The notes below the pieces were generated by a model. That model was not told the origin of the DNA. It did not search any database and saw only the letters and a list, made by a program, of their open reading frames with translations. From contig CASFGU010000068.1 in assembly GCA_949294395.1 (NCBI GenBank), forward strand, positions 1-36,005: a stretch of 36,005 bases of DNA. The letters run 5' to 3'. The translations under genes were made by a program, and so were the position numbers. Numbering within the stretch: position 1 is the stretch's first letter; each line of letters begins with the position of its first letter. This stretch comes from an uncultured bacterium (lineage in GTDB: Bacteria; Cyanobacteriota; Vampirovibrionia; Gastranaerophilales; Gastranaerophilaceae). Shown here one piece after another: positions 8,679 to 15,810 of this stretch.

Positions 8679-9202
8679 AAAATATTTTTTATCTATACAA
8701 GCATGGTCTGTTTATTTTCACGGAATTTAATTTGTCAACAAAAAATCATTAAAATTTTTACGTAATTTCATTAAAAAATCTTCATTAAGATTTAAGAACT
8801 TGAATTTTTTATGATTAAAACGGGGGGCATGGTCAATTGTAAATAATAATTAATTTTTTTTTGCTTGTCAATTATTTTACTTAGTTTTACATTAATACTT
8901 GTGGAAAACAAATAAAGTAAATTACACAGATGGATAAATCCGGCTGCCGGATAGGGGAGATTTGAGAGATAACATCAAGGTAAGAGAAAGAAAAAGAGGT
9001 GATGGCTTAATAATTCTTGAGAGAGGATTAAAAGGATAGAAAAAAGGTTAATTTTAAAAAGTTTTTACTTGAGGTGTAAGAAAAGATTAGGGATATATTT
9101 TTTTATTATTTAGGTTAAGTGAAAAAATTTGTTTATACAGGAGTATTTGGGGATTAGTTGATTTTTTAAATCGTAATTACACATTTTCGGGTAAATAAAA
9201 AG

Positions 9203-10333
9203 ATGGATGAATTAAAAGATAAAAAAATTATAGCACTCATGTCAGGAACTTCCTGCGACAGTATTGATGCAGGGTTGTGTATTGTCCATCCGGATTTGAG
9301 CTGTGAACTTATTCAGGGTATTAACTACAAATATCCCGAACACATAAGAGCAAAAATTTTTCAAATATTTTCCGGAAACGCTACAGTCAAAGATATTTGC
9401 CTGATGAATTTCGCAATAGGACACTGCTTTGCTGACGCTTGCAAGGTTTTGATTTCAGAACACGGCAAACCTGATTTCATATCAAGCCACGGTCAGACAG
9501 TCTATCACTTTCCGTTTGATGAAAAACTGGACGGTATAAGCCTGAAAAGCACCCTGCAGCTTGGCGAAAGTTCTGTAATCGCAAATGAAACAGGCTGCCT
9601 TACTATATCAAATTTCAGGGAAGCTGACATTGCCTCCGGCGGACAGGGCGCACCTCTTGTTTGCTTTGCCGATGAAAAATGGTTTAAGAAAACATGTAAA
9701 AATATAGCCGTCCAAAATATTGGGGGAATATCAAATGTTACGGTCATATCACACTCGCATCCTACTTTCGGATTTGACACCGGCCCGGGCAATATGATGA
9801 TTGATTACTGCATGCAAAAATTCTTTAACATGCCTTTTGATAAAGACGGAAAAATTGCCAAATCCGGAAACATTTCATCAAGCTGGCTTGACTGCCTGCT
9901 GCAGGATGAATACTATTTTCGGAACCCTCCAAAAACTACCGGCAGAGAATATTTTTCCGGACAATATATCGAAAATGCCCTGCGCTTTGCACCTGAAAAT
10001 CCGGCTGATATAATAGCCACACTTACGGCACTCACTGCAAAAACAATTGCTCAGGCTTACGAAAGATTTATATATCCTGAACTTGATATTGAAGAAGCCG
10101 TAATCGGAGGAGGAGGAGCTTACAATCCTCAGCTGATGAAATATTTAAGGCAATATCTTCCTTCAGAAATAAACCTCAAAACCCATGAAGCTTACGGAAT
10201 TTCAAGCAACTTTAAAGAAGTCATGGCATTTGCTGTTCTGGGATACTGCTGTTACTATGGAATTCCAAACAATCTTCCGGAATGCACAGGTGCAAAAAAA
10301 CGCGTAATTACAGGTAAAATTACTAACAGTTAA
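9203..10333 (+). CDS. anmK: Anhydro-N-acetylmuramic acid kinase
   Basis: 376 residues, the usual AnmK length. It cleaves and phosphorylates 1,6-anhydro-MurNAc to MurNAc-6-phosphate in cytosolic peptidoglycan recycling. Family motifs: ALMSGTSCDSIDAGL near residues 12-26, SSHGQTVYHFP, QLGESSVIA, FREADIASGGQGAPL, NIGGISNVT and GFDTGPGNMMID, and a late GGGGAYNP. The first motif is usually GTSxDGxD; here the Gly is Ser (CDSID), while the catalytic-type aspartates remain. No etherase (MurQ) gene is adjacent. The start has only a weak ribosome site, and TAAATA lies 5 nt upstream, so this too may be a leaderless start. Confidence 0.93.
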   Translation: MDELKDKKIIALMSGTSCDSIDAGLCIVHPDLSCELIQGINYKYPEHIRAKIFQIFSGNATVKDICLMNFAIGHCFADACKVLISEHGKPDFISSHGQTVYHFPFDEKLDGISLKSTLQLGESSVIANETGCLTISNFREADIASGGQGAPLVCFADEKWFKKTCKNIAVQNIGGISNVTVISHSHPTFGFDTGPGNMMIDYCMQKFFNMPFDKDGKIAKSGNISSSWLDCLLQDEYYFRNPPKTTGREYFSGQYIENALRFAPENPADIIATLTALTAKTIAQAYERFIYPELDIEEAVIGGGGAYNPQLMKYLRQYLPSEINLKTHEAYGISSNFKEVMAFAVLGYCCYYGIPNNLPECTGAKKRVITGKITNS

Positions 10334-10409
10334 AGGAATAAACATGTGCCTGAGAGGCATTTATAATCCGCCGCAGAGCGGAATATAGCGGTAATTAATC
10401 TATTCCTTT
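10332..10409 (+). other. Branched-hairpin region after anmK, possible RNA element
   Basis: An outer stem AAAGGAATA (10332-10340) pairs with TATTCCTTT (10401-10409). Inside are two hairpins: TGCCT-gag-AGGCA (10347-10359) and a stronger one, arms 10362-10371 and 10378-10387, ten positions with one mismatch. The result is a three-branch fold of about 78 nt that starts within the anmK stop codon. It is followed by a GC-rich patch (about 10411-10456) with GAGCTC and CTCCGGAG palindromes. It may be an anmK 3' end, a small RNA or a leader of the next gene. It matches no riboswitch I know. Confidence 0.4.
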
Positions 10410-10581
10410 TAAGCGAGGTGGCGCGAGAGCTCCGGAGAGTTTTAATTCGGGCGTGTACGTCAACTATTATTAATATTTGTAAAGGTTAGGATATACTTTT
10501 AGCAATTATTATTTTTATGAGTTATAAATAAAATATAACCAAATATTATTACCCCGTAATGAATTAAAAAAAGGAGAAAAA

Positions 10582-10902
10582 ATGAACAACACAATTAACT
10601 CAGTTTCTTTTAGCGGTAATATGGCTAAAGCTTATTTGCAGAAAAAAGCATCTCAGCAGGCTAGATTAGCAGCAGAAAAAACAAAGGAAGCCGCACGCAT
10701 GCTTATTAATTCAAACCAGAAAGCTGCCAGATCTAACCAGTATGTAGGTGTTGGTGCATATTTTGGAAATGTTCCAACAACTCAAAGAGCAATCGGTCAT
10801 GACAAAACAATGCAGTCTATAGCTGTAAGCAAATCTATTGTTCCGAAATTTAATGAAACTAAACCGGCAACAATTGAACCGAACTTCAATTTCTTTGGAT
10901 AA
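10582..10902 (+). CDS. Small SFxGN-motif protein of unknown function
   Basis: 106 residues, soluble, no signal peptide. Residues 7-13 read SVSFSGN, followed by a long Ala/Lys/Gln/Glu-rich amphipathic helix (about 14-45) and a Gly/Asn-rich, low-complexity tail ending in NFNFFG. A closely similar S/T-F-x-G-N/K motif occurs twice in the protein at 31551-32003. AAGGAGA 6-7 nt before the ATG is a strong ribosome site, so it is probably well translated. I know of no assigned function; I associate such proteins with Gastranaerophilales genomes. It ends 2 nt from the convergent nnrD gene without a terminator. Confidence 0.82.
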   Translation: MNNTINSVSFSGNMAKAYLQKKASQQARLAAEKTKEAARMLINSNQKAARSNQYVGVGAYFGNVPTTQRAIGHDKTMQSIAVSKSIVPKFNETKPATIEPNFNFFG

Positions 10903-10904
10903 TT

Positions 10905-11708
10905 TTATAATATAGATTTAATAGCATAAGGAATGCACCTGATCAAATCGTGAGCCATAACTCCGTATTCGGTCAGGTCATTTTTTGCAATATCCCCGCA
11001 GAGCCCGTGAAGATAAACTCCTAATTTTGCCGCATAATAAGAATCACATTTCTGCGCAAGAAGCCCTGCTATCATGCCGGCAAGAACATCCCCGCTGCCT
11101 GCCTTTGCAAGGGCACTGCAGCCTGTATGATTTATATATATTTCTAAATTTTTTGAACAAACTACAGTGTTATGTGATTTCAAAACCGTTACACAGTTAA
11201 ACTTTTTTGAAATTTCTTTTGCAGAACCTTCCATATCGGCAAGGATTACATCCATTTCTTTTCTGAGAAGTCTGGAGGCCTCTTTAGGATGAGGGGTAAG
11301 TACCGTATTTTCCGGAAGCTCCGGTGCTTGAAGTTTCGATAAAATATTCAGCCCGTCAGCATCTATTACGCATGGAATATCCGGAACCTTTTTTAAAACG
11401 TCATTAAATAGAAGTTCAGCCTCACCCGATGTCGACAATCCGCAGCCAATGAGCAAAACATCTGCCAGCTTTAACTGATTTGAAATATCCGAAAGAGGTG
11501 TAAATACCACATTCTGCGTCTGTGCAGCAACAGCATCAATTACCCTTTCGCAGGCCGCCAGAAAAACATATCCGCATCCGATTTTTAATGCGGCAAGACT
11601 GGATAACACCGCTGCCCCCGGCATATAATCAGAACCCGAAATATTCAAAACTCTTCCGAATGTTCCTTTATGGGAATTCTCACTTCTTGGCGGCATTTTA
11701 AAGTCCAT
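10905..11708 (-). CDS. nnrD: ADP/ATP-dependent NAD(P)H-hydrate dehydratase
   Basis: 267 residues of the YjeF C-terminal (CARKD, ribokinase-like) family. It repairs damaged NAD(P)H hydrate back to NAD(P)H using a nucleotide. Visible motifs: GTFGRVLNISGS near residue 15, PGAAVLSSLAALKIGCGYV, LTPHPKEASRLL, and the nucleotide-binding/catalytic AKAGSGDVLAGMIAGLLAQ near 205-225. The epimerase (NnrE, YjeF N-terminal) domain, often fused, is absent here. It overlaps trmL by 11 nt; a GAGGTGAT ribosome site lies inside the end of trmL, so the two are translationally coupled. Confidence 0.92.
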   Translation of the reverse strand: MDFKMPPRSENSHKGTFGRVLNISGSDYMPGAAVLSSLAALKIGCGYVFLAACERVIDAVAAQTQNVVFTPLSDISNQLKLADVLLIGCGLSTSGEAELLFNDVLKKVPDIPCVIDADGLNILSKLQAPELPENTVLTPHPKEASRLLRKEMDVILADMEGSAKEISKKFNCVTVLKSHNTVVCSKNLEIYINHTGCSALAKAGSGDVLAGMIAGLLAQKCDSYYAAKLGVYLHGLCGDIAKNDLTEYGVMAHDLIRCIPYAIKSIL

Positions 11709-12147
11709 TTTGTCGTATCACCTCATAAGCTACAATTGCAACCGAATTTGAAAGATTTAAGCTCCTCTGACCTTCCTTCATAGGAATAGTAAGCGCATTT
11801 TTATCCGTTACATACACCTCCGGAAGACCTCTTGTTTCCGGCCCGAATACAATGAAATCTCCGTCTTTAAATTTTACATCCGTATAAACCTGTTTTGTTT
11901 TAGTAGTCAGATAATAAAAATTAGCGCCTTTATTTGCCTCAAACAATTCCTCCATTGTATCAACTTTATGCAGGTCAACACTATCCCAGTAGTCTAATCC
12001 TGCACGTTTTGTGTATTTACTGGCAAGAGAAAATCCTAACTTTCCTACCAGATACAACGAAGCTCCGGTACAGGCGCAGAGTCTTGCAATATTCCCTGTA
12101 TTCTGCGGAATTTCTGGTTCATAAAGAACAATATTAAGCTTACTCAT
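11698..12147 (-). CDS. trmL: tRNA (cytidine/uridine(34)-2'-O)-methyltransferase
   Basis: 149 residues from the chosen ATG (an in-frame start 33 nt upstream would add an unrelated stretch). A SPOUT methyltransferase that 2'-O-methylates the wobble base of tRNA-Leu using SAM. Motifs: VLYEPEIPQNTGNIARLCACTG at the N-terminus, LDYWD, then FGPETRGLPE and the knotted C-terminus LTIPM-RSLNLSNSVAIVAYE. AAGG lies about 8 nt before the start, and the start codon overlaps the end of the preceding phosphatidyltransferase gene by 8 nt. Confidence 0.94.
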   Translation of the reverse strand: MSKLNIVLYEPEIPQNTGNIARLCACTGASLYLVGKLGFSLASKYTKRAGLDYWDSVDLHKVDTMEELFEANKGANFYYLTTKTKQVYTDVKFKDGDFIVFGPETRGLPEVYVTDKNALTIPMKEGQRSLNLSNSVAIVAYEVIRQNGL

Positions 12148-12766
12148 TTTCTGCCTTATTAAATAAATAGCCGCTTTCAAGAATAACCGGCAGCGCCCTT
12201 ACCACACAGAAAACAATTGCTATAAATGCCAGCACCTGTGCCAGCACCGGAAGATTAATAAGAGCAAATAAAGGACATCCTGCAACATGAGATAAAATTA
12301 AAAGCATAAATGCACCGACTTTTGCAACTGCGTAGCTTATTCTCATAAATTTTGAAGCACAGATAAACTGTCCCAAATCAGTTTTTTGCATTGTTTTCTC
12401 GCCGAATGCGGTATATCCCTTAGAAAGAGCCACACTTCTTATCCCGTCAGTCACAAAAGCCCTTGTTACACAAATTAGAGGAAATACTATGCTTATCCAC
12501 CCTAAAACCGCAAAAGCCACCCAGTATGTAACTTCAACAATTCTATCTCCCATTATATCAAGAACAGAACCGAGTTCAGATGTCTGATTTAGTTTTCTTG
12601 CAAGATAACCGTCAAGACCGTCAAGTGAAAAGGCAATTACTGTTAAAATAAATGCCCATAAAAGATTTATATCAGACGGAATAAAAAGCAGATACACAGC
12701 AGCAAACGCCACAAAAATTCTGCTGATTGATACTATATTGGCAATATTATCTTTTATACTAATCAT
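12140..12766 (-). CDS. CDP-alcohol phosphatidyltransferase family protein (PgsA-like)
   Basis: About 208 residues with five to six membrane helices. The family signature is complete: D-x2-DG-x2-AR-x8-G-x3-D-x3-D at about residues 50-75 (LDGLDGYLAR through DIMGD). Such enzymes displace CMP from CDP-diacylglycerol by an alcohol; phosphatidylglycerophosphate synthase is the most likely role, but phosphatidylinositol-phosphate or other products cannot be excluded. Two ATGs are adjacent (12769 and 12766); GGAG is too close to the first and better placed for the second. It is 6-9 nt from the oxidoreductase gene, in the same operon. Confidence 0.87.
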   Translation of the reverse strand: MISIKDNIANIVSISRIFVAFAAVYLLFIPSDINLLWAFILTVIAFSLDGLDGYLARKLNQTSELGSVLDIMGDRIVEVTYWVAFAVLGWISIVFPLICVTRAFVTDGIRSVALSKGYTAFGEKTMQKTDLGQFICASKFMRISYAVAKVGAFMLLILSHVAGCPLFALINLPVLAQVLAFIAIVFCVVRALPVILESGYLFNKAENE

Positions 12767-12775
12767 CATATCTCC

Positions 12776-13774
12776 TTACTTTTTTGTTCTTGAGAGCGCA
12801 AAGCTTACTTCATCAAGTTTTTTTCTTCTGTCGCCGAGCATAATCTTTTCGGCCTGCTCGAGAATTGTTGTCACCATAAAACCGTTATCACCGTCAGAGC
12901 GGGCTTTTTTACCGGTTTCGCAGCAGCTGATAAAGTGCTGGCATTCAAGTTTCAACGGTTCAATTTCCAGATAATCAAGACTGATATTTTTTGAACTGTC
13001 TTTTACAAAATTATCAAAAATTACAAGTTTATTTTCCGGAACTGTATCATCTAAAATTGCAGTTGCTTTTGTTCCTCTCACGAGAAGCTGAACATGCTTC
13101 TTAGGTGTAATCCAGCTGTCAGAAATCTGTCCTACCATACCGCCTTCAAATTCAATAGTAATATGTGTAATATCCATAATATCATTTTGTTCGGACGAAC
13201 ATCCGACTGCAGCAATAACCCTTAGCGGATCTTTTCCGGTTACATAACTCATCATAGAAACATCATGCGGTGCTAAATCCCACATTACACTGCGGTCGTT
13301 TTTGAAGAAATTCACATTGAGCCTGTCGCTCTGCGCATAAACAATATCGCCGAGTTCTCCTTCTTCAATGAGCATTTTTAACCTGTTAACTGCCGGATGA
13401 TAAAGCAAGAGATGCCCTACCATCAACACTAACCCTTTTTTATGAGCAAGTTCTGTCAAATCCTTTGCTTCCTGAGCAACAGTTGATACAGGTTTTTCCA
13501 CGTAAACATTTTTACCGGCCTCAAGCATAGACTTTACAACTTTGTAATGTGTATGGCTCGGGGTTACGACAGCCACCGCTGTAATTTCAGGATTGTTGAT
13601 AATTTCATTAAAATCATTTGTTGTTTTCACACCCGGATAAAGTTCTTTAACTTTCTGAAGATTACTATCATCCAGATCGCAGACAATATCAAGAACATTA
13701 AGGTTATAAAAATTTCTTACTATATTTCTGCCCCATACTCCACAGCCAATTACCGCGATTTTTTGTTGTTTCAT
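12776..13774 (-). CDS. Gfo/Idh/MocA-family NAD(P)-dependent sugar oxidoreductase
   Basis: 332 residues. An N-terminal Rossmann fold begins at IAVIGCGVWGRNIVRNF (GxGxxG), followed by the family's TPSHTHYKV and YVEKPVS (EKP, near residue 95) motifs and a C-terminal alpha/beta domain with APHDVSMMSYVTG. Members oxidise or reduce sugars or nucleotide sugars such as UDP-GlcNAc-uronate derivatives. The substrate is not clear, but a GT2 gene precedes it, suggesting a glycan precursor. AAGGATT 5-6 nt before the ATG is the ribosome site, and an AT-rich promoter region (13790-13815) separates it from the GT2 gene. Confidence 0.9.
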   Translation of the reverse strand: MKQQKIAVIGCGVWGRNIVRNFYNLNVLDIVCDLDDSNLQKVKELYPGVKTTNDFNEIINNPEITAVAVVTPSHTHYKVVKSMLEAGKNVYVEKPVSTVAQEAKDLTELAHKKGLVLMVGHLLLYHPAVNRLKMLIEEGELGDIVYAQSDRLNVNFFKNDRSVMWDLAPHDVSMMSYVTGKDPLRVIAAVGCSSEQNDIMDITHITIEFEGGMVGQISDSWITPKKHVQLLVRGTKATAILDDTVPENKLVIFDNFVKDSSKNISLDYLEIEPLKLECQHFISCCETGKKARSDGDNGFMVTTILEQAEKIMLGDRRKKLDEVSFALSRTKK

Positions 13775-13858
13775 ATTAATCCTTAACCTTTTTACTTTTG
13801 TATATTATTATCATACGTTACACATGCTATTTTGCAAATAATTAAAAAACTTTTAACA

Positions 13859-14707
13859 TTATTTTTTCTGCGCATCTAACCGCAGCTGGTGCATCTGCTC
13901 GCAGCGTTCAAAGAACAAATCCCTGTCCTCCTCGGGAAAACATGTGCTGAGTTTTTCCAAAAGCTCGCGCGGAAAATCAGAATCCTTCACCATATAATCA
14001 AGCATGTCATCATCAAGCCTTATCAAACTTCTGTAATTTTTATAAAAAATAGACTTACATTCGGCTTCCGACCTTTCAGGCTCGTTGTAAGCTTTTTCAC
14101 CAAGTTTATAAGTTGTATAATTCCCGTCAAAAAATATCCCGTTATACTTTTTAAGCATAAGCCTGATGATTAAATCAAAATCAGACATTACTTTAAATTT
14201 TTCATCAAAATAATTTTCCTTTTCAAGAACAGACTTTTTAAAAAACATAGCCTGACGCGCACATGGCATTACCTGAAAAGCATTGTGCATAGCCGGCTGA
14301 AACAGAAATACAAAGCCTTCCGGATGCCTGCAATAAGCCGGAGAAAAAGAAAAATCAGCATTATTGGCTTCCATAAGATTAACCACATCCTGAATGGCCG
14401 TAATATCGTGGAAAAAGTCATCAACACTTATAAAAGCAATATATTTACCTTTTGCCCTCATTATTCCTTTATTGTAACCGTGGAATTTGCTGGTATCTTT
14501 TTCTGAAAAAAAGTTCAGGTATCCTTTGTTCTTGTAATCTTTTAAAAGTATATCAGTGCCGTCAGTTGATGCGTTATCAATAATAATATGTTCAATTTCA
14601 GGATACGTCTGCATATCCAGCAGATTTACCATCAAATTAAAATCATCGGTCTGCTCTTTATCAATAATATTATGTGTGGTTGTAATTATTGTTACTCTTG
14701 GATCCAT
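13859..14707 (-). CDS. Family 2 glycosyltransferase
   Basis: 282 residues, cytosolic GT-A fold. Begins VTIITTTHN, then EHIIIDNASTDGTDILL (NDP-sugar binding Asp) and IAFISVDDFF near residue 95, the DxD-type metal motif as VDD. No membrane helix. Probably adds a sugar to a lipid-linked or surface glycan. Upstream, TGT-TATACT (extended -10, about 14730-14738) and GGGAG before the ATG suggest its own promoter with a short leader. It runs in the same direction as the oxidoreductase gene, 84 nt away. Confidence 0.88.
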   Translation of the reverse strand: MDPRVTIITTTHNIIDKEQTDDFNLMVNLLDMQTYPEIEHIIIDNASTDGTDILLKDYKNKGYLNFFSEKDTSKFHGYNKGIMRAKGKYIAFISVDDFFHDITAIQDVVNLMEANNADFSFSPAYCRHPEGFVFLFQPAMHNAFQVMPCARQAMFFKKSVLEKENYFDEKFKVMSDFDLIIRLMLKKYNGIFFDGNYTTYKLGEKAYNEPERSEAECKSIFYKNYRSLIRLDDDMLDYMVKDSDFPRELLEKLSTCFPEEDRDLFFERCEQMHQLRLDAQKK

Positions 14708-14880
14708 CTTTTTCCGACTCCCGTCTACAGTATAACATGGACAAAACTCATCTCCTAATTGTTACAAGATGTAAATTTATTTCAAAAAATTCCACAAAAA
14801 AGATATTTACGAGTTAAAGTGTGTGCACAGGTTTATTAGGAGTTATAGAAAAAGGATAAATAGAATAAGGAGGTGTCATC

Positions 14881-15588
14881 ATGAGTGAGAAATCCTTATA
14901 CATTAATCCTGCGGCGGCAATGGCTGCAGGAGCCGGTGTCGGTCTTATAGGCGGTTATGTTTTTGCACCGCGGAAATATTCCTTAAAAAGACTTCTTGTA
15001 CAACAGCCGGATACATTTGAAAAACTTTTTCCGAAAGAGGTTAAGGACACAATGCTAAAAAAAGAACTTACAGCACTAAGAGATATTCAGCACGCATCCG
15101 ATGAATTTCACGCTTCCGGAGCCTCTGACCAGAACGCAGTCAGACATGCTGCAATAAAATGGCGGCAAAAATATTCTGCAGTAAAAATTGACGAGGAACT
15201 GCTTGCAAATGCTGCAAGGAAGAAAGAAGCCATCAGAGAAGCTTCCGAAACCGGCGCAGACATAAAAGGACTTGCATACGAATACAAAAGGGCGCTAAAA
15301 GAAATCCGCCGGGCAAAGTTTGAGGCAATGCGAAAACTCCCTGACAGAGGATATGAAGTCAAAATGGCATACAAAGAAATGCAAAAAGCTCTTGCGAACA
15401 AGCACACAAAAACCTCTAATAAACTTTTTGAGCTTATAAACAAAGATAACTTGAAGGAGAGCTACAACTCCATTAAAAAATTTCTACCAAAAGCTAGAGC
15501 CCGATCTGCAGCAGCGGGCGCTGTAGCTCTGGGGACCCTAACAACTCTGGTAACTATATTCTTTAATCCGTCAACCCAAAACAACTAG
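14881..15588 (+). CDS. Glycine-zipper membrane protein of unknown function
   Basis: 235 residues with two Gly/Ala-rich hydrophobic segments, one near each end: residues 11-27 (AAAMAAGAGVGLIGGYV) and about 208-228 (AAAGAVALGTLTTLVTIFF). Between them lies a long, highly charged, mainly helical region with KYSLKRLLVQQPDTFEKLF and Lys/Glu/Ala coiled-coil-like stretches. This suggests a membrane-inserting hairpin or pore-like protein, or a tether with both ends in a membrane. AAGGAGGTG, a full match to the anti-Shine-Dalgarno sequence, lies 5 nt before the ATG, and a strong terminator follows, so it is a well-expressed single-gene unit. Function unknown. Confidence 0.85.
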   Translation: MSEKSLYINPAAAMAAGAGVGLIGGYVFAPRKYSLKRLLVQQPDTFEKLFPKEVKDTMLKKELTALRDIQHASDEFHASGASDQNAVRHAAIKWRQKYSAVKIDEELLANAARKKEAIREASETGADIKGLAYEYKRALKEIRRAKFEAMRKLPDRGYEVKMAYKEMQKALANKHTKTSNKLFELINKDNLKESYNSIKKFLPKARARSAAAGAVALGTLTTLVTIFFNPSTQNN

Positions 15589-15595
15589 GTAGAAA

Positions 15596-15637
15596 AAAGA
15601 GTTGGGTTCGATACTTCCCCCAACTCTTTCTTTTTTT
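15596..15637 (+). terminator. Intrinsic terminator after the glycine-zipper gene
   Basis: AAAGAGTTGGG (15596-15606) pairs perfectly with CCCAACTCTTT (15619-15629), loop 12 nt, followed by CTTTTTTT. It begins 8 nt after the stop codon. Confidence 0.94.
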
Positions 15638-15810
15638 ATTCATGCAGAGTTTAACTGATGGGCTGAAAGCCCAATCGCCTCCTCTTCACTTTTTTTATTA
15701 TCAGCGCAGAGCATTTGTTGAACCATTCACCTGCTCACTCCTCACACTTCACCTGTTAAGTGTACTTCTTAACCAATCTCACCAGCACCAGCCCGCCCCC
15801 TGTGTCGGCG
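15638..15810. other. Non-coding gap between convergent units
   Basis: 173 nt between the terminator and the end of dacB. It contains a GGGCT-GAA-AGCCC hairpin near 15660-15672 and a pyrimidine-rich part in which TTCACCTG occurs twice (15726-15733 and 15748-15755, 22 nt apart). No gene and no clear terminator for dacB was seen. Confidence 0.5.

Larger units (their letters stand above)
8399..9202. other. 804-nt non-coding region
   Basis: The longest gene-free stretch here, between the divergent WYL operon and anmK. In order: the WYL promoter; the 173-bp palindromic element (8506-8678); a very AT-rich part (8680-8930) with CAATTGTAAAT at about 8834, also present in reverse near 8450; a small ATCCGGC-T-GCCGGAT palindrome near 8937-8951; and a purine-biased stretch (about 8955-9100) rich in GAGAGA and AAAGAG on the plus strand. 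I found no convincing gene. The last bases, TTTTCGGGTAAATA before the anmK ATG, resemble the tig promoter -10 region. Confidence 0.7.

Noticed and set aside
8679..9202. A replication origin with DnaA boxes
   Set aside because: Only imperfect boxes (TGTGGAAAA, TTATACAGG) were seen, with no cluster, and dnaA, dnaN and gyrB are not nearby; dnaE alone does not mark an origin.
10411..10440. A T-box-like antiterminator (GAGGTGGCGCGAG)
   Set aside because: The conserved GGTGGNACCGCG is not complete, and the gene downstream is not a tRNA synthetase or amino-acid gene.
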